Below are positions 35,255 to 47,156 of a stretch of DNA of 64,000 nucleotides, piece after piece; position 1 is the stretch's first letter, and each line of letters begins with the position of its first letter. The translations under genes were made by a program, and so were the position numbers. The DNA is from Stenotrophomonas aracearum. Lineage in GTDB: Bacteria > Pseudomonadota > Gammaproteobacteria > Xanthomonadales > Xanthomonadaceae. A model generated the notes under the pieces. It was not told where the DNA came from. It did no database searches and was given only the letters and a program-made list of their open reading frames with translations. Location of the stretch: NCBI RefSeq assembly GCF_031834615.1, contig NZ_CP115543.1, forward strand, positions 2,925,001 to 2,989,000, read 5' to 3'.

Positions 35255-35929
35255 TCACGGGATGCCCAATCCGTACAGCCGGTGGTCGGCTACGTAGTCG
35301 GCGACCTTGCCCGGCAGCAGCGCGCGCCAGTCGCCGCCGCTGGCAATCCTCTCCCGGACCTCGGTGGCCGATTCGCTGCGCAGCGGCGCCTGCAGGTGCA
35401 GCAGGCGGCCGGCCGGCGCGCCGAACAGGTCGCCCTCCTTCGCGGTCCAGCGCCCCTGCAGGACGTCCTGCAGGCGGGCGGGGAGCTGCCGCTGCAGCGG
35501 GCTGCCCGGGCGGTCGGCGACGATGAAGTGGGCCAGTTCGAACAGCGCCTCCCATTCATGCCAGCCGGTCAGGCCCAGCAGGCTGTCGGCGCCCACCAGC
35601 CAGGCGATCGGCTGGCGCGGGCCCAGCTCGTCGCGCAGCTCGCGCAGGGTATCGACGGTGTAGGACGGCACCTCCGGCTGGCGCTGCGCCCGCTCCAGCT
35701 CGCGCAGGTCCAGCAGCAGGCCGGGTTCGTCGTCGATGGCAAGCGCCAGCATCGCCGCACGCTGGGTCGCGTTGGCACCCGGCGCGGGACGGTGCGGCGG
35801 GTCGGCCGCCGGCAGCAGGCGCACCGCGACCTGGAGCTGGTCGCGCGCGGCGCGGGCAATGGCCATGTGGCCCTGGTGGACCGGGTCGAAGGTGCCACCG
35901 TAATGGATGCGCAGGCCCATCGGGCTCAC
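35255..35929 (-). CDS. nadD: Nicotinate-nucleotide adenylyltransferase
   Basis: A 224-residue enzyme of NAD synthesis that adenylates nicotinate mononucleotide. The nucleotidyltransferase motif GGTFDPVHQGHMAIA lies at the N-terminus, with the second motif (SATEVRERI, an SSTxIR variant) near the C-terminus. A GTG at 35929 overlaps the holA stop in a GTGA junction; an ATG three codons on (MGLRIHYGG) is also possible. Confidence 0.95.
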   Translation of the reverse strand: MSPMGLRIHYGGTFDPVHQGHMAIARAARDQLQVAVRLLPAADPPHRPAPGANATQRAAMLALAIDDEPGLLLDLRELERAQRQPEVPSYTVDTLRELRDELGPRQPIAWLVGADSLLGLTGWHEWEALFELAHFIVADRPGSPLQRQLPARLQDVLQGRWTAKEGDLFGAPAGRLLHLQAPLRSESATEVRERIASGGDWRALLPGKVADYVADHRLYGLGIP

Positions 35930-36963
35930 GCACGGGCCAGCAGGCGTACCGCGCGTGCTTCGGCCACCGCCACCAGCAGCCGCTCCAGGCCCACCCAGGC
36001 GTCGCCGTCGGCGCGCCCTTTGGCCATGCGGTCGACCAGCCCGGCTTCGGCCACGAAGCGCTCCCAGCGCTTGGCCTCGGGGTGGCGCTGCAGCGCGCGC
36101 TTGAACGGCGCCTGGCGCGATTCCCAGATGCCGCGGCTTTTCATTTCAGCGGCCAGGTTGCCGCCACGCGCCTGCACGCGTGCAAGGGCCGCAGTAGCCA
36201 GCATTTCGCGGATCACCATCGGCATCAGCGCGGCCACCGCCTCGCCTTCGGCGCGCAGGCCGGCGAGCATGCGCAGCACCGCCGCCGGTTGCCCGGAGAA
36301 GGTGGCTTCCAGCAGCCGGAACACGTCGTAGCGGGCGGCGTCGGCCACCAGCGATTCCATGGTGTCCACGTCCAGGTTCTGGCCGCTGGCCAGCAGCGCC
36401 AGTTTGTCGATCTCCTGCGCGGCGGCCAGCAGGTTGCCTTCCACCCGCTCGGCCAGCCGCTGCACGGCGGCCGGGTCGGCGCGCAGGCCCTTCTGGCGCA
36501 GGCGGCGCTCGATCCACTCGGGCAGTTCGTGCGGTTTGATCGCCCAGGCCACCGACAGCACGCCGACGCGGCTGACCGCCTCGGCCCACTTGCCCTGGTG
36601 GGCCTTGCTCCATTCGTTGCAGGTGATCAGCAGGATCACGTCCGGCGCCGGGTTGGCGCAGAACTGGCTGATCACTTCCCCGCCCTCCTTGCCCGGCTTG
36701 CCCGTGGGCAGGCGAAGCTCGACCAGCCGGCGCGCACTGAACAGGCTGGGGGCGTTGAAGGTGGCATCGAGCTGGTTCCAGTCGAAATCGCGGCCGTCGG
36801 CGTCGAACACTTCGCGTTCGGTGATGCCTTCGGCACGTGCCTTGGCACGCACCGCGTCGGCGGCCTCGAGGACCCGCAGCGTTTCCGGCCCGGCAATCAG
36901 GTACACCGGCACCAGCGGTTGGCTGGCCGGTTGGCTGGCGAACTGTTCGGGGCGCAGTTCCAT
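35926..36963 (-). CDS. holA: DNA polymerase III subunit delta
   Basis: A 345-residue clamp-loader wrench subunit that opens the beta clamp. It starts MELRPEQFASQ and has VYLIAGPETLRVLEAADAVR near the N-terminus, the family's nucleotide-fold region without a functional Walker A. The central ILLITCNEWSKAHQGKWAEA and the C-terminal collar helices follow. Its stop overlaps the nadD start. It comes right after lptE, the conserved leuS-lptE-holA order. Confidence 0.95.
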   Translation of the reverse strand: MELRPEQFASQPASQPLVPVYLIAGPETLRVLEAADAVRAKARAEGITEREVFDADGRDFDWNQLDATFNAPSLFSARRLVELRLPTGKPGKEGGEVISQFCANPAPDVILLITCNEWSKAHQGKWAEAVSRVGVLSVAWAIKPHELPEWIERRLRQKGLRADPAAVQRLAERVEGNLLAAAQEIDKLALLASGQNLDVDTMESLVADAARYDVFRLLEATFSGQPAAVLRMLAGLRAEGEAVAALMPMVIREMLATAALARVQARGGNLAAEMKSRGIWESRQAPFKRALQRHPEAKRWERFVAEAGLVDRMAKGRADGDAWVGLERLLVAVAEARAVRLLARA

Positions 36964-36988
36964 CGTGCGGCCGGTCCGTGCGGACCGG

Positions 36989-37600
36989 TCAGCCGCCCTG
37001 CGGCGGCTTGGTGGCGGCCGGGACCGTGGCCGGCGCAGCAGCCGGCGCAGCGGCCGGCACCTCGGCAGGCTTGGCCGCAGGCGGCGTCAACGTGCCACGC
37101 TGCAGTTCGGCGCGGACCACGCTGTCGATGCGGCGCAGGATCGAGGCGGACATTTCGCGGCGCAGTTCGTCGGCCAGGATCTCGCGCTCGGTGGTGGTAC
37201 CGGTGGCGTCACTGGGCGGCGACACGTAGTCGCGCGAAAGCTCGATCACCTGCTGCGGCACCAGGTCGCTGCCATCTTCGCGACGGAACACGAAGATCAC
37301 CGCGTAGCGCAGGCTGTATTCCTGGGCGCGGCCCTGTGCGTCGATCGCGATGGGCAGGTCGCCCCAGCGCTCGGACAATACCTGCAGCTGCGCGGCGGGC
37401 GCCTTGCTGTCGGCTTCGGCAATGGTGGCGCCGGAGGCCATCAGTCCGCGGCGCAGCAGCTTGGCCAGTTCGCTGTAGGGCGCGGTGGAGACCACCTTCA
37501 CCGCAGCGGTGTCGGCCGGCAGCATCAGCTTGTTGCGCAGATGGAAGCCACACCCGGCAAGGGTTGCGGTGAGAACGAGGGCAAGCAGGAATCGAGTCAT
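36989..37600 (-). CDS. lptE: LPS-assembly lipoprotein LptE
   Basis: About 203 residues. The lipoprotein signal MTRFLLALVLTATLAGC has its lipobox Cys at about residue 17, followed by GFHLRNKLMLP, the conserved GFxLR start of mature LptE. It plugs the LptD barrel during LPS insertion. The tail carries an Ala/Pro-rich repeat (APAAAPATVPAATKPP) not found in E. coli LptE. The start at 37600 is fixed by the signal peptide. Confidence 0.93.
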   Translation of the reverse strand: MTRFLLALVLTATLAGCGFHLRNKLMLPADTAAVKVVSTAPYSELAKLLRRGLMASGATIAEADSKAPAAQLQVLSERWGDLPIAIDAQGRAQEYSLRYAVIFVFRREDGSDLVPQQVIELSRDYVSPPSDATGTTTEREILADELRREMSASILRRIDSVVRAELQRGTLTPPAAKPAEVPAAAPAAAPATVPAATKPPQGG

Positions 37601-37680
37601 GTTCACAGTCTGGCGGAGCCGGGCGAAGCCGGCAACAGGGGGCGGACGACACCATGCCCGATTGCGCGTGAACAAAGCAC

Positions 37681-37704
37681 GTAGGGCGGGGCCCTGCCCC
37701 GCCC
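37681..37704 (+). repeat. SMAG-like GTAG palindrome between lptE and leuS
   Basis: GTAG header followed by GGCGGGG-CCCT-GCCCCGCC in the short gap before the leuS stop. Confidence 0.65.
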
Positions 37705-37713
37705 CCCATGGCG

Positions 37714-40359
<2,646 letters not shown>

Positions 40360-40544
40360 CTAAGGATGCGGCGGCAAAGCGGCACAGCGTACCGCAGTGC
40401 GGCAAACGGCTCCAATCGCCGCCCCGGCCAATACCGGACCAGATCGACATCCTGTTGATAAATCAGGGAATTAACCTTTCCAATCAGATCGCAGGCGGCA
40501 TACCTGCGCGCATTACCGCGTCGATTCCGGCCGGAACCGTCAAC

Positions 40545-41165
40545 TCAGCGGTGGTGGACCCGGCTGGCCACCGGCAGCGCGGCGGCCAGCCACAGCGCCC
40601 AGGCCACGAACGCCACCCGCTGCGCCACCGGCGCCGGGATCAGCGCCTGCAGCACGAACGCCCCGACCAGCACGGCCAGGCCGGCCGCCAGGTGCAATGC
40701 CACCAGCCGGCCCCATCCGGGCAGGCGCCGTGCACCGAAACCGGACATCAGTGCGCCGGGCACGAACGCCAGCACCCAGACCATCCACGCGCTGGCGTGG
40801 TACTGGCTGGCCGGGCTCTCGATATCGTTGGCGTCCAGCGGCAGCACGCCCATCGCGGCGAAGGCCAGCCCGGACAGCACCAGCATCTGCCCGCCCACGC
40901 GCAGCGTCCACGGCGCGGTCACCGGCACCCGCGCCAGCAGCCGCAGCGCCACCGCGGCGGCCAGCAGCCCCGGCAGCACGAAGCCCAGCAGGTCGAAGGC
41001 ACCGGCATGGGGCACCCCGATCGCGCCCAGCAGGGCCACCGGGTGGCCCAGCGGCAGGTAGCCCGGCAGGGCCGCGCCGAAGCCCAGCACCGAGGCCAGG
41101 AACAGGACCGCGCCCACGGCGCCCAGCAGTGGATCGAAACGTCGCAGTGTTTTCATCATGGGCAT
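40545..41165 (-). CDS. DUF998 family membrane protein
   Basis: About 206 residues with six hydrophobic helices, beginning near LLGAVGAVLFLASVLGFGAAL. Conserved-looking polar motifs between helices are HAGAFDLLGFVLPG and NDIESPASQYHASAWMVWV, typical of DUF998. Function unknown. The start is ambiguous among three nearby ATG codons (41165, 41159, 41156) and no clear ribosome site separates them. Divergent from the thioredoxin-TPR gene. Confidence 0.8.
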   Translation of the reverse strand: MPMMKTLRRFDPLLGAVGAVLFLASVLGFGAALPGYLPLGHPVALLGAIGVPHAGAFDLLGFVLPGLLAAAVALRLLARVPVTAPWTLRVGGQMLVLSGLAFAAMGVLPLDANDIESPASQYHASAWMVWVLAFVPGALMSGFGARRLPGWGRLVALHLAAGLAVLVGAFVLQALIPAPVAQRVAFVAWALWLAAALPVASRVHHR

Positions 41166-41223
41166 TGCTTATGAATATGGTCGGCACCATACACTGGGTA
41201 CATCTTTACCGTTGAATCCGACC

Positions 41224-42081
41224 ATGAGCGAGCTGTCCTACGTCTTTGAAGCCACCACCGAGACCTTCGAGGCACAGGTCCTGCAGAAGTCCCTGCAGAC
41301 CCCGGTGCTGGTCGATTTCTGGGCCACCTGGTGCGAGCCCTGCAAGACCCTGGGCCCGATGCTGGAAAAGCTGGCGGGCGAGTACAACGGCGCCTTCGAG
41401 CTGGCCAAGGTCGACGTGGACAAGGAGCAGCAGATCGCCGCCGCTTTCCAGATCCGCTCGGTACCGACCGTATTCCTGGTCAAGGGCGGCCAGATCGTCG
41501 ACGGCTTCCCCGGCGCGCTGCCGGAAGGCCAGCTGCGCGAGTTCCTGACCCAGCACGGCGTGCTGCCGGCCGAAGCCCCGGCCGAAGCGGCCGCCGAGCC
41601 CGCCGCGCTGGACCCGCAGGCGCAGGTGGACGTGCTGCGCGCGAGCATCGCCGCCGAGCCGGACAAGGAGGAGCTGAAGCTTGAACTGGCGCTGGCCCTG
41701 CTGCAGACCGGCGGCACCGACGAAGCGCGTGCGCTGATCGACGCGCTGCCGGCCAACCTCTCCACCGACGACCGCGCGGTGCGTGCCCGCGCCCGCCTGG
41801 ATTTCGCCAAGGCGCTGCAGGACGCGCCCGCCGCAGAGCAACTGGACGCGCGCATCGCGGCCGATGGCAACGACCTGCAGGCCCGCCACCTGCGCGGCGT
41901 GCAGCTGCTGCTGGGCGGCCAGGACGAGGCCGCGCTGGAGCAGTTCCTGCTGATGCTGCAGAAGGACGCCAGCTACAGCGAGGGGCTGCCGCGCAAGCTG
42001 CTGATCGACGCCTTCCGGGTGATCGACGATGCCGCGCTGGTCGGTCGCTACCGTCGTTCGATGTCGGCACTGCTGTTCTGA
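41224..42081 (+). CDS. cnoX: Thioredoxin-TPR chaperedoxin (CnoX/YbbN-like)
   Basis: A 285-residue protein. The N-terminal thioredoxin domain has the active site WCEPCK in DFWATWCEPCKTLGPMLEKL and the cis-Pro region IRSVPTVFLVKGG. An Ala/Glu-rich linker leads to C-terminal TPR-like helices (DVLRASIAAEPDKEELKLEL onward). CnoX links GroEL or DnaK to protection of oxidised proteins. Unlike E. coli YbbN, which has SxxC, this protein keeps both active-site cysteines, so it may be redox-active. The start at 41224 (MSELSYVFEAT) fits the fold. Confidence 0.92.
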   Translation: MSELSYVFEATTETFEAQVLQKSLQTPVLVDFWATWCEPCKTLGPMLEKLAGEYNGAFELAKVDVDKEQQIAAAFQIRSVPTVFLVKGGQIVDGFPGALPEGQLREFLTQHGVLPAEAPAEAAAEPAALDPQAQVDVLRASIAAEPDKEELKLELALALLQTGGTDEARALIDALPANLSTDDRAVRARARLDFAKALQDAPAAEQLDARIAADGNDLQARHLRGVQLLLGGQDEAALEQFLLMLQKDASYSEGLPRKLLIDAFRVIDDAALVGRYRRSMSALLF

Positions 42082-42105
42082 AGCCCTGCGGTTACGCGTA
42101 AAGCA

Positions 42106-42125
42106 GTAGCGCAGCCGCGCGCTAC
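42106..42125. repeat. GTAG palindrome between cnoX and the GGDEF gene
   Basis: GTAGCGC-AGCCGC-GCGCTAC, a perfect 7-bp stem with GTAG on both strands; probably a SMAG variant. Confidence 0.5.
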
Positions 42126-42141
42126 CGGGTAAAAGCGGAGT

Positions 42142-43770
42142 ATGAACCCGATCACGCTCCCATGGCCCCGGCGCATCCTGATTTCGGTGCTGCTGGGAGC
42201 GTTGGCCGCGCTGGCCAGCTACGCGCAGGTGTTCTGGAAACAGGACGAGGCGATCTTCGATACGTTCGTGGGGTCGTGGGAGTACCCGCCCGATCCGCGC
42301 CTGCTGGTAGTGGCGATCGACGACGCCAGCCTGCAGCAGCTGGGGCAGTGGCCGTGGCCGCGCTCCACCCATGCGCGCCTGCTCGACCGCCTGACCGCCG
42401 CCGGCAGCCAGCGCGTGGCGCTGGACCTGGTGCTGTCCGAACCGGACCGCCAGGACAGTGCGCAGGACGCCGAACTCGCCGCCGCGATCCGCCGCAACGG
42501 AAACGTGGTCCTGCCGGTGCTGGCCGCGCCGGCCAGCGGTCCGCGCATGGCCGAGGAACTGCTGCCGATCCCGCTGATCGCCGCCAACGCGAGCACGCTC
42601 GGCCACAGCGACATCGAGGTAGAGGCCGACGGCGTTGCGCGTGGCCTGTACCTCACCGCCGGAATCGGCTCACCGCACTGGCCCGCCTTCGGCCTGGCGC
42701 TGGCCAACCTGCGCGGCCCGCTGCCGGGCCTGCGCGACCCGGACATCGACACCTCATCGCCTTATCAGTGGCACCGCAACCACTACGTGCGGGTGCGCTT
42801 CGCCGGTCCGCCCGAGCGGTTCCCGCAGGTGTCCTACGCCGACGTGCTCAATGGCGAGGTCGACCCGGCAGTGCTGCGCGACCGCCTGGTGCTGGTCGGC
42901 CTGACCGCCAGCGGCATCGCCCCGCGCCTGCTCACCCCGACCACGCGCGAGCATTGGATGAGCGGCACCGAGTACCAGGCCAACGTGGCTTCGATGCTGC
43001 TCAGTGGCAAGGTCATCAACGTGCTGGCGCCACCGTGGCAGGCGGCACTGAGCGCACTGCTGGTGGCGTTGTGCGCACTCGGCCTGACCCTGCCGCGTGC
43101 GCTGCTGTGCGCAGTGCTGGCGTTGCCGCTGACCCTGTTGGGCAGCTTCGCGCTGCTGCGCGTCGGCCAGTTCTGGTTCGCACCGGCCGCCGCGCTCGGC
43201 TGCATGCTGGCGGTGATCTGCGCGTGGGTGCTGTGGCGGATCAGCGCCTGGCGCCGCCAGGCCAACAGCGACGCGCTGACCGGCCTGGGCAACCGCCTAC
43301 GCTTCGAACAGACCCTGCAGCAGGAACACGAGGCCGGCCGCCGCAGTGGTCGCCCGCTGACCCTGGTGCTGATCGACGTCGATCATTTCAAGCAGCACAA
43401 CGACCGCCACGGCCACCATGCCGGCGACGCGGTACTGCGCCGCATCGCCACCGAAATCCGCGCCCACGCCCGTCGTCCGCGCGACATGGCCGCACGGTTC
43501 GGCGGCGACGAATTCGCCCTGATCCTGCCGGACACCACCTCCGAAGGCGCGGTGCAGGTGATCCAGGACCTGATCGCCTCGGTACGCGCCATGTCGCTGT
43601 CGCTGGGCGACGGCCACGATGCACAGATCACCTTGAGCGTCGGCCTGTTCACCCGCGTTCCCAGCGCCATCACCGAACCGCGCCACTATTTCGAAGGCGC
43701 CGACGCCGCCCTGTACCGCGCCAAGGCCGCCGGCCGCGACGGCTACGCTGCGGAAGAACCCGGCCAATAA
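42142..43770 (+). CDS. CHASE2-GGDEF diguanylate cyclase
   Basis: A 542-residue inner-membrane sensor. An N-terminal membrane helix leads to a periplasmic CHASE2 domain (DPRLLVVAIDDASLQQLGQW onward, about residues 35-290). Three closely spaced helices follow (LSALLVALCALGLTLP through AALGCMLAVICAWVLW). The C-terminal GGDEF domain starts SDALTGLGNRLRFEQ and has the intact signature GGDEF in ARFGGDEFALILPD. It should make cyclic di-GMP in response to an unknown envelope signal. An RxxD inhibitory site is not obvious ahead of GGDEF (HARRPRDMAARFGGDEF). Confidence 0.93.
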   Translation: MNPITLPWPRRILISVLLGALAALASYAQVFWKQDEAIFDTFVGSWEYPPDPRLLVVAIDDASLQQLGQWPWPRSTHARLLDRLTAAGSQRVALDLVLSEPDRQDSAQDAELAAAIRRNGNVVLPVLAAPASGPRMAEELLPIPLIAANASTLGHSDIEVEADGVARGLYLTAGIGSPHWPAFGLALANLRGPLPGLRDPDIDTSSPYQWHRNHYVRVRFAGPPERFPQVSYADVLNGEVDPAVLRDRLVLVGLTASGIAPRLLTPTTREHWMSGTEYQANVASMLLSGKVINVLAPPWQAALSALLVALCALGLTLPRALLCAVLALPLTLLGSFALLRVGQFWFAPAAALGCMLAVICAWVLWRISAWRRQANSDALTGLGNRLRFEQTLQQEHEAGRRSGRPLTLVLIDVDHFKQHNDRHGHHAGDAVLRRIATEIRAHARRPRDMAARFGGDEFALILPDTTSEGAVQVIQDLIASVRAMSLSLGDGHDAQITLSVGLFTRVPSAITEPRHYFEGADAALYRAKAAGRDGYAAEEPGQ

Positions 43771-43838
43771 GCCGTCCACCTCGAACCATACGCCAACGAA
43801 TGGTAAGCTTCGGGGTACCTCCCCTGCCCCAGTCCGTC

Positions 43839-44291
43839 ATGAAAGCCAGCCTGTTTCGCCACGGCATCAACCTGTGGCCGCCGTTCCTGTTTGCCGGCAT
43901 CCATGTGACCGAGGTCAGTGCCGATTACCGCTATGTGCGGGTCGAACTGCGCATGCGGCCGTGGAACAGGAACTATGTAGGCACGCATTTCGGCGGCAGC
44001 CTGTTTGCGATGACCGATCCGTTCTGGATGCTGACGGTGATGCAGAATCTGGGCAGCGATTACTACGTGTGGGATCGGGCTGGGGAGATCGAGTTTCTGA
44101 AGCCGGGCCGCGGCACGGTCACCGCCGAGTTCCGGTTGGACGATGCGATCCTGGACGAGCTGCGCGCGGCTACTGCCAGTGGCGAGAAGTACCTCCACTG
44201 GTTCAGCAACGACGTAGTGGATGAAAAAGGCGAAGTGGTGGCCCGCGTACGCAAGCAGGTTTACCTGCGGCTGAAGCCGAAGGCCCGGTAA
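43839..44291 (+). CDS. DUF4442 family protein (hotdog-fold thioesterase-like)
   Basis: A 150-residue protein beginning MKASLFRHGINLWPPFLFAG. The central NRNYVGTHFGGSLFAMTDPF matches the DUF4442/hotdog helix region, and the later VWDRAGEIEFLKPGRGTVTA forms the strands. Family members are predicted acyl-CoA thioesterases, but no activity can be read from the sequence. It is followed 41 bases later by a DUF502 gene. Confidence 0.85.
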   Translation: MKASLFRHGINLWPPFLFAGIHVTEVSADYRYVRVELRMRPWNRNYVGTHFGGSLFAMTDPFWMLTVMQNLGSDYYVWDRAGEIEFLKPGRGTVTAEFRLDDAILDELRAATASGEKYLHWFSNDVVDEKGEVVARVRKQVYLRLKPKAR

Positions 44292-44332
44292 CGGCACGTC
44301 ATCCGAGCCCGCCGCCCCGCTACAATGCGCCG

Positions 44333-45010
44333 ATGTCGACCGAAGCCCCCCACCTCGTTCCGCGCCCTTCCCTGCAGCGCCTGTTCCTGACTGGCCTGCT
44401 CACCCTGCTGCCGATCTGGCTGACCTGGGTGGTCATCAAGTTCGTGTTCGTGCTGCTCTCGGGCATCAGCAGCCCGCTGGTAGTGCCGTTGTCGGCGCAG
44501 ATCGCCGCTTCGTTCCCGCACTACCTGGGCTGGGTCAAGGTCGAGTGGATGCAGAACGTGATCGGCCTGCTCGCCACCCTGCTGGTCATCCTGAGCGTGG
44601 GCGTGCTGAGCCGGCGCGTGATCGGCCAGCGCCTGCTGCGCTGGTTCGGCGCGGTTATCAAGCGCATTCCGCTCGCCAGCACCATCTATGAAAGCGCCAA
44701 GAAGCTGCTGGACATGCTGCAGACCGAGCCGGGCACTACCCAGCGCGTGGTGCTGATCGACTTCCCGCACCGCGACATGAAGGCGGTGGGGCTGGTGACC
44801 CGGGTGATCCGTGAACAGGGCACCGGGCGCGAGCTGGCGGCGGTGTATGTGCCGACTACGCCGAATCCGACCTCGGGGTACCTGGAAATCGTGCCGGTGG
44901 AGCTGCTGACCCCGACTGACTGGACGGTGGACCAGGCGATGAGTTTCATCATTTCCGGCGGCGCCGTGGCGCCTGAGAGCGTGCCGTTTACGCGGGCTGG
45001 GGAACGCTGA
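44333..45010 (+). CDS. DUF502 family membrane protein
   Basis: A 225-residue protein with two N-terminal membrane helices (LFLTGLLTLLPIWLTWVVIK and NVIGLLATLLVILSVGVLSR). A conserved soluble part follows, including IKRIPLASTIYESAKKLLDM and YVPTTPNPTSGYLEIVP, both strong DUF502 markers. Plant homologues are COV/LCV proteins; the bacterial role is unknown. Probably co-transcribed with the DUF4442 gene. Confidence 0.88.
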   Translation: MSTEAPHLVPRPSLQRLFLTGLLTLLPIWLTWVVIKFVFVLLSGISSPLVVPLSAQIAASFPHYLGWVKVEWMQNVIGLLATLLVILSVGVLSRRVIGQRLLRWFGAVIKRIPLASTIYESAKKLLDMLQTEPGTTQRVVLIDFPHRDMKAVGLVTRVIREQGTGRELAAVYVPTTPNPTSGYLEIVPVELLTPTDWTVDQAMSFIISGGAVAPESVPFTRAGER

Positions 45011-45041
45011 ATAGGTAGTGGTTCCGGTTGGTTTTCCGTGG

Positions 45042-45063
45042 GACACGCGTGGCGTGTCGCTAC
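45042..45063 (-). repeat. SMAG-like GTAG repeat after the DUF502 gene
   Basis: On the minus strand GTAGC is followed by GACACGC-CAC-GCGTGTC, a 7-bp stem. Lies in the 177-base gap before the DUF885 gene, which otherwise shows nothing definite. Confidence 0.5.
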
Positions 45064-45187
45064 GCGGGCCTTGTTCGTCCCTATGTTCCGGCCGTACGCA
45101 GGGTGTATGGCCCGTCCCGCACGGCTGGTCTGGGGCGGGCTGATCAGGCAAGCTCCCGGGTCTGTATAGGATTTACGGAAGCGTTCC

Positions 45188-47104
45188 ATGCCTTACCCCG
45201 CCCGTGCCTTGGCGCTTGCCATCGCCTCGCTGCTGGTCTTCAGCGCCGCCGCGCCTGCCGAGGCCGCCAAGAAGAAGGCCAACCGCCCGGCTGCCGCGCA
45301 GACCCGGCAGGCCAAGCCGAAGGCCAAACCGCGCGCCCGGCCCACCGCCGCACCCACGCGCCAGCCACTGGTGCGCCAGCAGAGCAAGGCCGCCCAGCTC
45401 GAACGCATCTACGACGAGTACTGGGACGCCTCGATGCGGCTCAATCCGCTGCAGGCCACCTTCCAGGGCGACAGCCGCCACAACGACCAGCTGCCCAACA
45501 TCCTCTCCGCCGCCTACCGCCAGCAGTCGCATGACTTCACCCAGGAGTGGCTGGGCAAGGTCGAGAAGATCGGCCCGGACGGCCTGACCGGCCAGGACCT
45601 GCTGAGCTACCAGATCTTCGTGCGCGACGCGCGCATGTCATTGGCCGCCGAAAAGTACCCGGCCTGGATGCTGCCGGTAAGCCAGTACTACAACCTGGGC
45701 AGCATCATGGCGATCCTGGGCTCCGGCTCAGGCGCGCAACCGTTCAACACGGTGCAGGACTACGACACCTGGTCCAAGCGCGCAGCGGGTATTCCTCCGC
45801 TGTTCGACCAGGCCATCGCCAACATGCGCGAAGGCATGCGCGCCGGCGTGGTGCAGCCGCGCGACCTGATGGAAAAGGTGCTGCCGCAGCTGGATGCGGT
45901 GCTAAAGCCGACCGCCGAAGAGAGCATCTTCTGGGCGCCGATCCGCAACATGCCGGACGATTTCTCCGAAGCGGACAAGGCGCGCATCACCGCCGAGTAC
46001 AAGCGGATGATCGACTTCCGGCTGATGCCGGCCTACCGCGCGCTGCGCGGTTTCATCGCCACCGAGTACCTGCCGGCCACCCGCACCACCGACGGGCTGT
46101 CGGCCCTGCCCAACGGCCAGGCTTGGTACGCCCAGAACATCGTGCAGACCACCGCCAGCACGCTCACTCCGCAGCAGATCCACGCGCTGGCCGAACAGCG
46201 CGTGACCAGCCTGCAGGAGCAGATTACGGCGGTGATGAAAGAGAACCGCATCCGAGGCTCGCAGGCCAAGCTGATGCGCAGCATGCGCACCGACAAGAAT
46301 TTCCAGTACAACACGCCCGACGCACTGGTGATGCGCTACAAGCAGCTGCAGCAGCAGGTGGGCGCTCGCCTGCCGACCTTGCTGAACACCCTGCCCAAGG
46401 CGCCGCTGCAGATCCAGCCCGTGGAAGCAGACCGAGCGACCAGCGCCGCTGCCGTGAGCTATCAGCCGTCCTTGCCCGACGGCATGCGTCCGGCCGTGCT
46501 GTACGTCAACACCAATGCCCTGCCCAGCCGCCGCACCTGGTCGGCGCCGGCGCAGTACCTGCATGAAGGCATTCCCGGCCACCACGTGCAGCTGGGCCTC
46601 CAGCAGGAACTGGACAAGCTGCCGCGCTTCCGTCGCCTTGGCGGGGATATCGCGTTCGTGGAAGGCTGGGGGCTGTATGCCGAGTCGCTCGGCGACGAAC
46701 TGGGCGTGTACCAGGATCCGTACGCACGGATCGGTTACCTGCAAGGTGCGTTGACCCGCAGTGCGCGCATGGTCGCCGACACCGGCGTGCATGCGCAGGG
46801 CTGGAGCAAGAAGCAGGCGGTGGACTACCTGGTGAAGACCGCCGACCTGCCGGTGGAAGACGCCACTGCCGAAGTCGAACGCTTCATGGCCCTGCCCGGC
46901 CAGACCCTGGCCAACGGCCTGGGCGAGCTGAAGATGATGGAGCTGCGCGACAAGGCCAAGGCCGCGCAAGGGGCGAGCTTCGATCCACGTCGTTTCCACG
47001 CCGAGGTGCTGCGCGACGGCTCCATGCCGCTGGATATCCTGCAGGCCAAGATCGAGCGCTGGATGGCGGCACCGGGCGCTGGCGCCACGGCGCCGACACC
47101 CTGA
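45188..47104 (+). CDS. DUF885 family secreted peptidase-like protein
   Basis: A 638-residue protein with an N-terminal signal (ALALAIASLLVFSAAAPAEA) and a Lys/Arg/Ala-rich linker. The DUF885 domain starts near YDEYWDASMRLNPLQATF. The zinc-like motif QYLHEGIPGHHVQLGL gives HExxxHH. Later come EGWGLYAESLGDELG and the terminal helices. Family members are predicted periplasmic zinc carboxypeptidases. Immediately beyond it lies the convergent T3SS operon, so this gene marks the edge of that locus. Confidence 0.88.
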   Translation: MPYPARALALAIASLLVFSAAAPAEAAKKKANRPAAAQTRQAKPKAKPRARPTAAPTRQPLVRQQSKAAQLERIYDEYWDASMRLNPLQATFQGDSRHNDQLPNILSAAYRQQSHDFTQEWLGKVEKIGPDGLTGQDLLSYQIFVRDARMSLAAEKYPAWMLPVSQYYNLGSIMAILGSGSGAQPFNTVQDYDTWSKRAAGIPPLFDQAIANMREGMRAGVVQPRDLMEKVLPQLDAVLKPTAEESIFWAPIRNMPDDFSEADKARITAEYKRMIDFRLMPAYRALRGFIATEYLPATRTTDGLSALPNGQAWYAQNIVQTTASTLTPQQIHALAEQRVTSLQEQITAVMKENRIRGSQAKLMRSMRTDKNFQYNTPDALVMRYKQLQQQVGARLPTLLNTLPKAPLQIQPVEADRATSAAAVSYQPSLPDGMRPAVLYVNTNALPSRRTWSAPAQYLHEGIPGHHVQLGLQQELDKLPRFRRLGGDIAFVEGWGLYAESLGDELGVYQDPYARIGYLQGALTRSARMVADTGVHAQGWSKKQAVDYLVKTADLPVEDATAEVERFMALPGQTLANGLGELKMMELRDKAKAAQGASFDPRRFHAEVLRDGSMPLDILQAKIERWMAAPGAGATAPTP

Positions 47105-47111
47105 AACGATT

Positions 47112-47137
47112 GCGGGCCGCATCACGCGGCCCGCTTT
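47112..47137. terminator. Terminator between the DUF885 gene and the T3SS operon
   Basis: GCGGGCCGC-ATCAC-GCGGCCCGC, a perfect 9-bp stem followed by TTT, in the 50-base gap between two convergent genes. Confidence 0.75.
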
Positions 47138-47156
47138 GTATCTGCCGTACCGGACG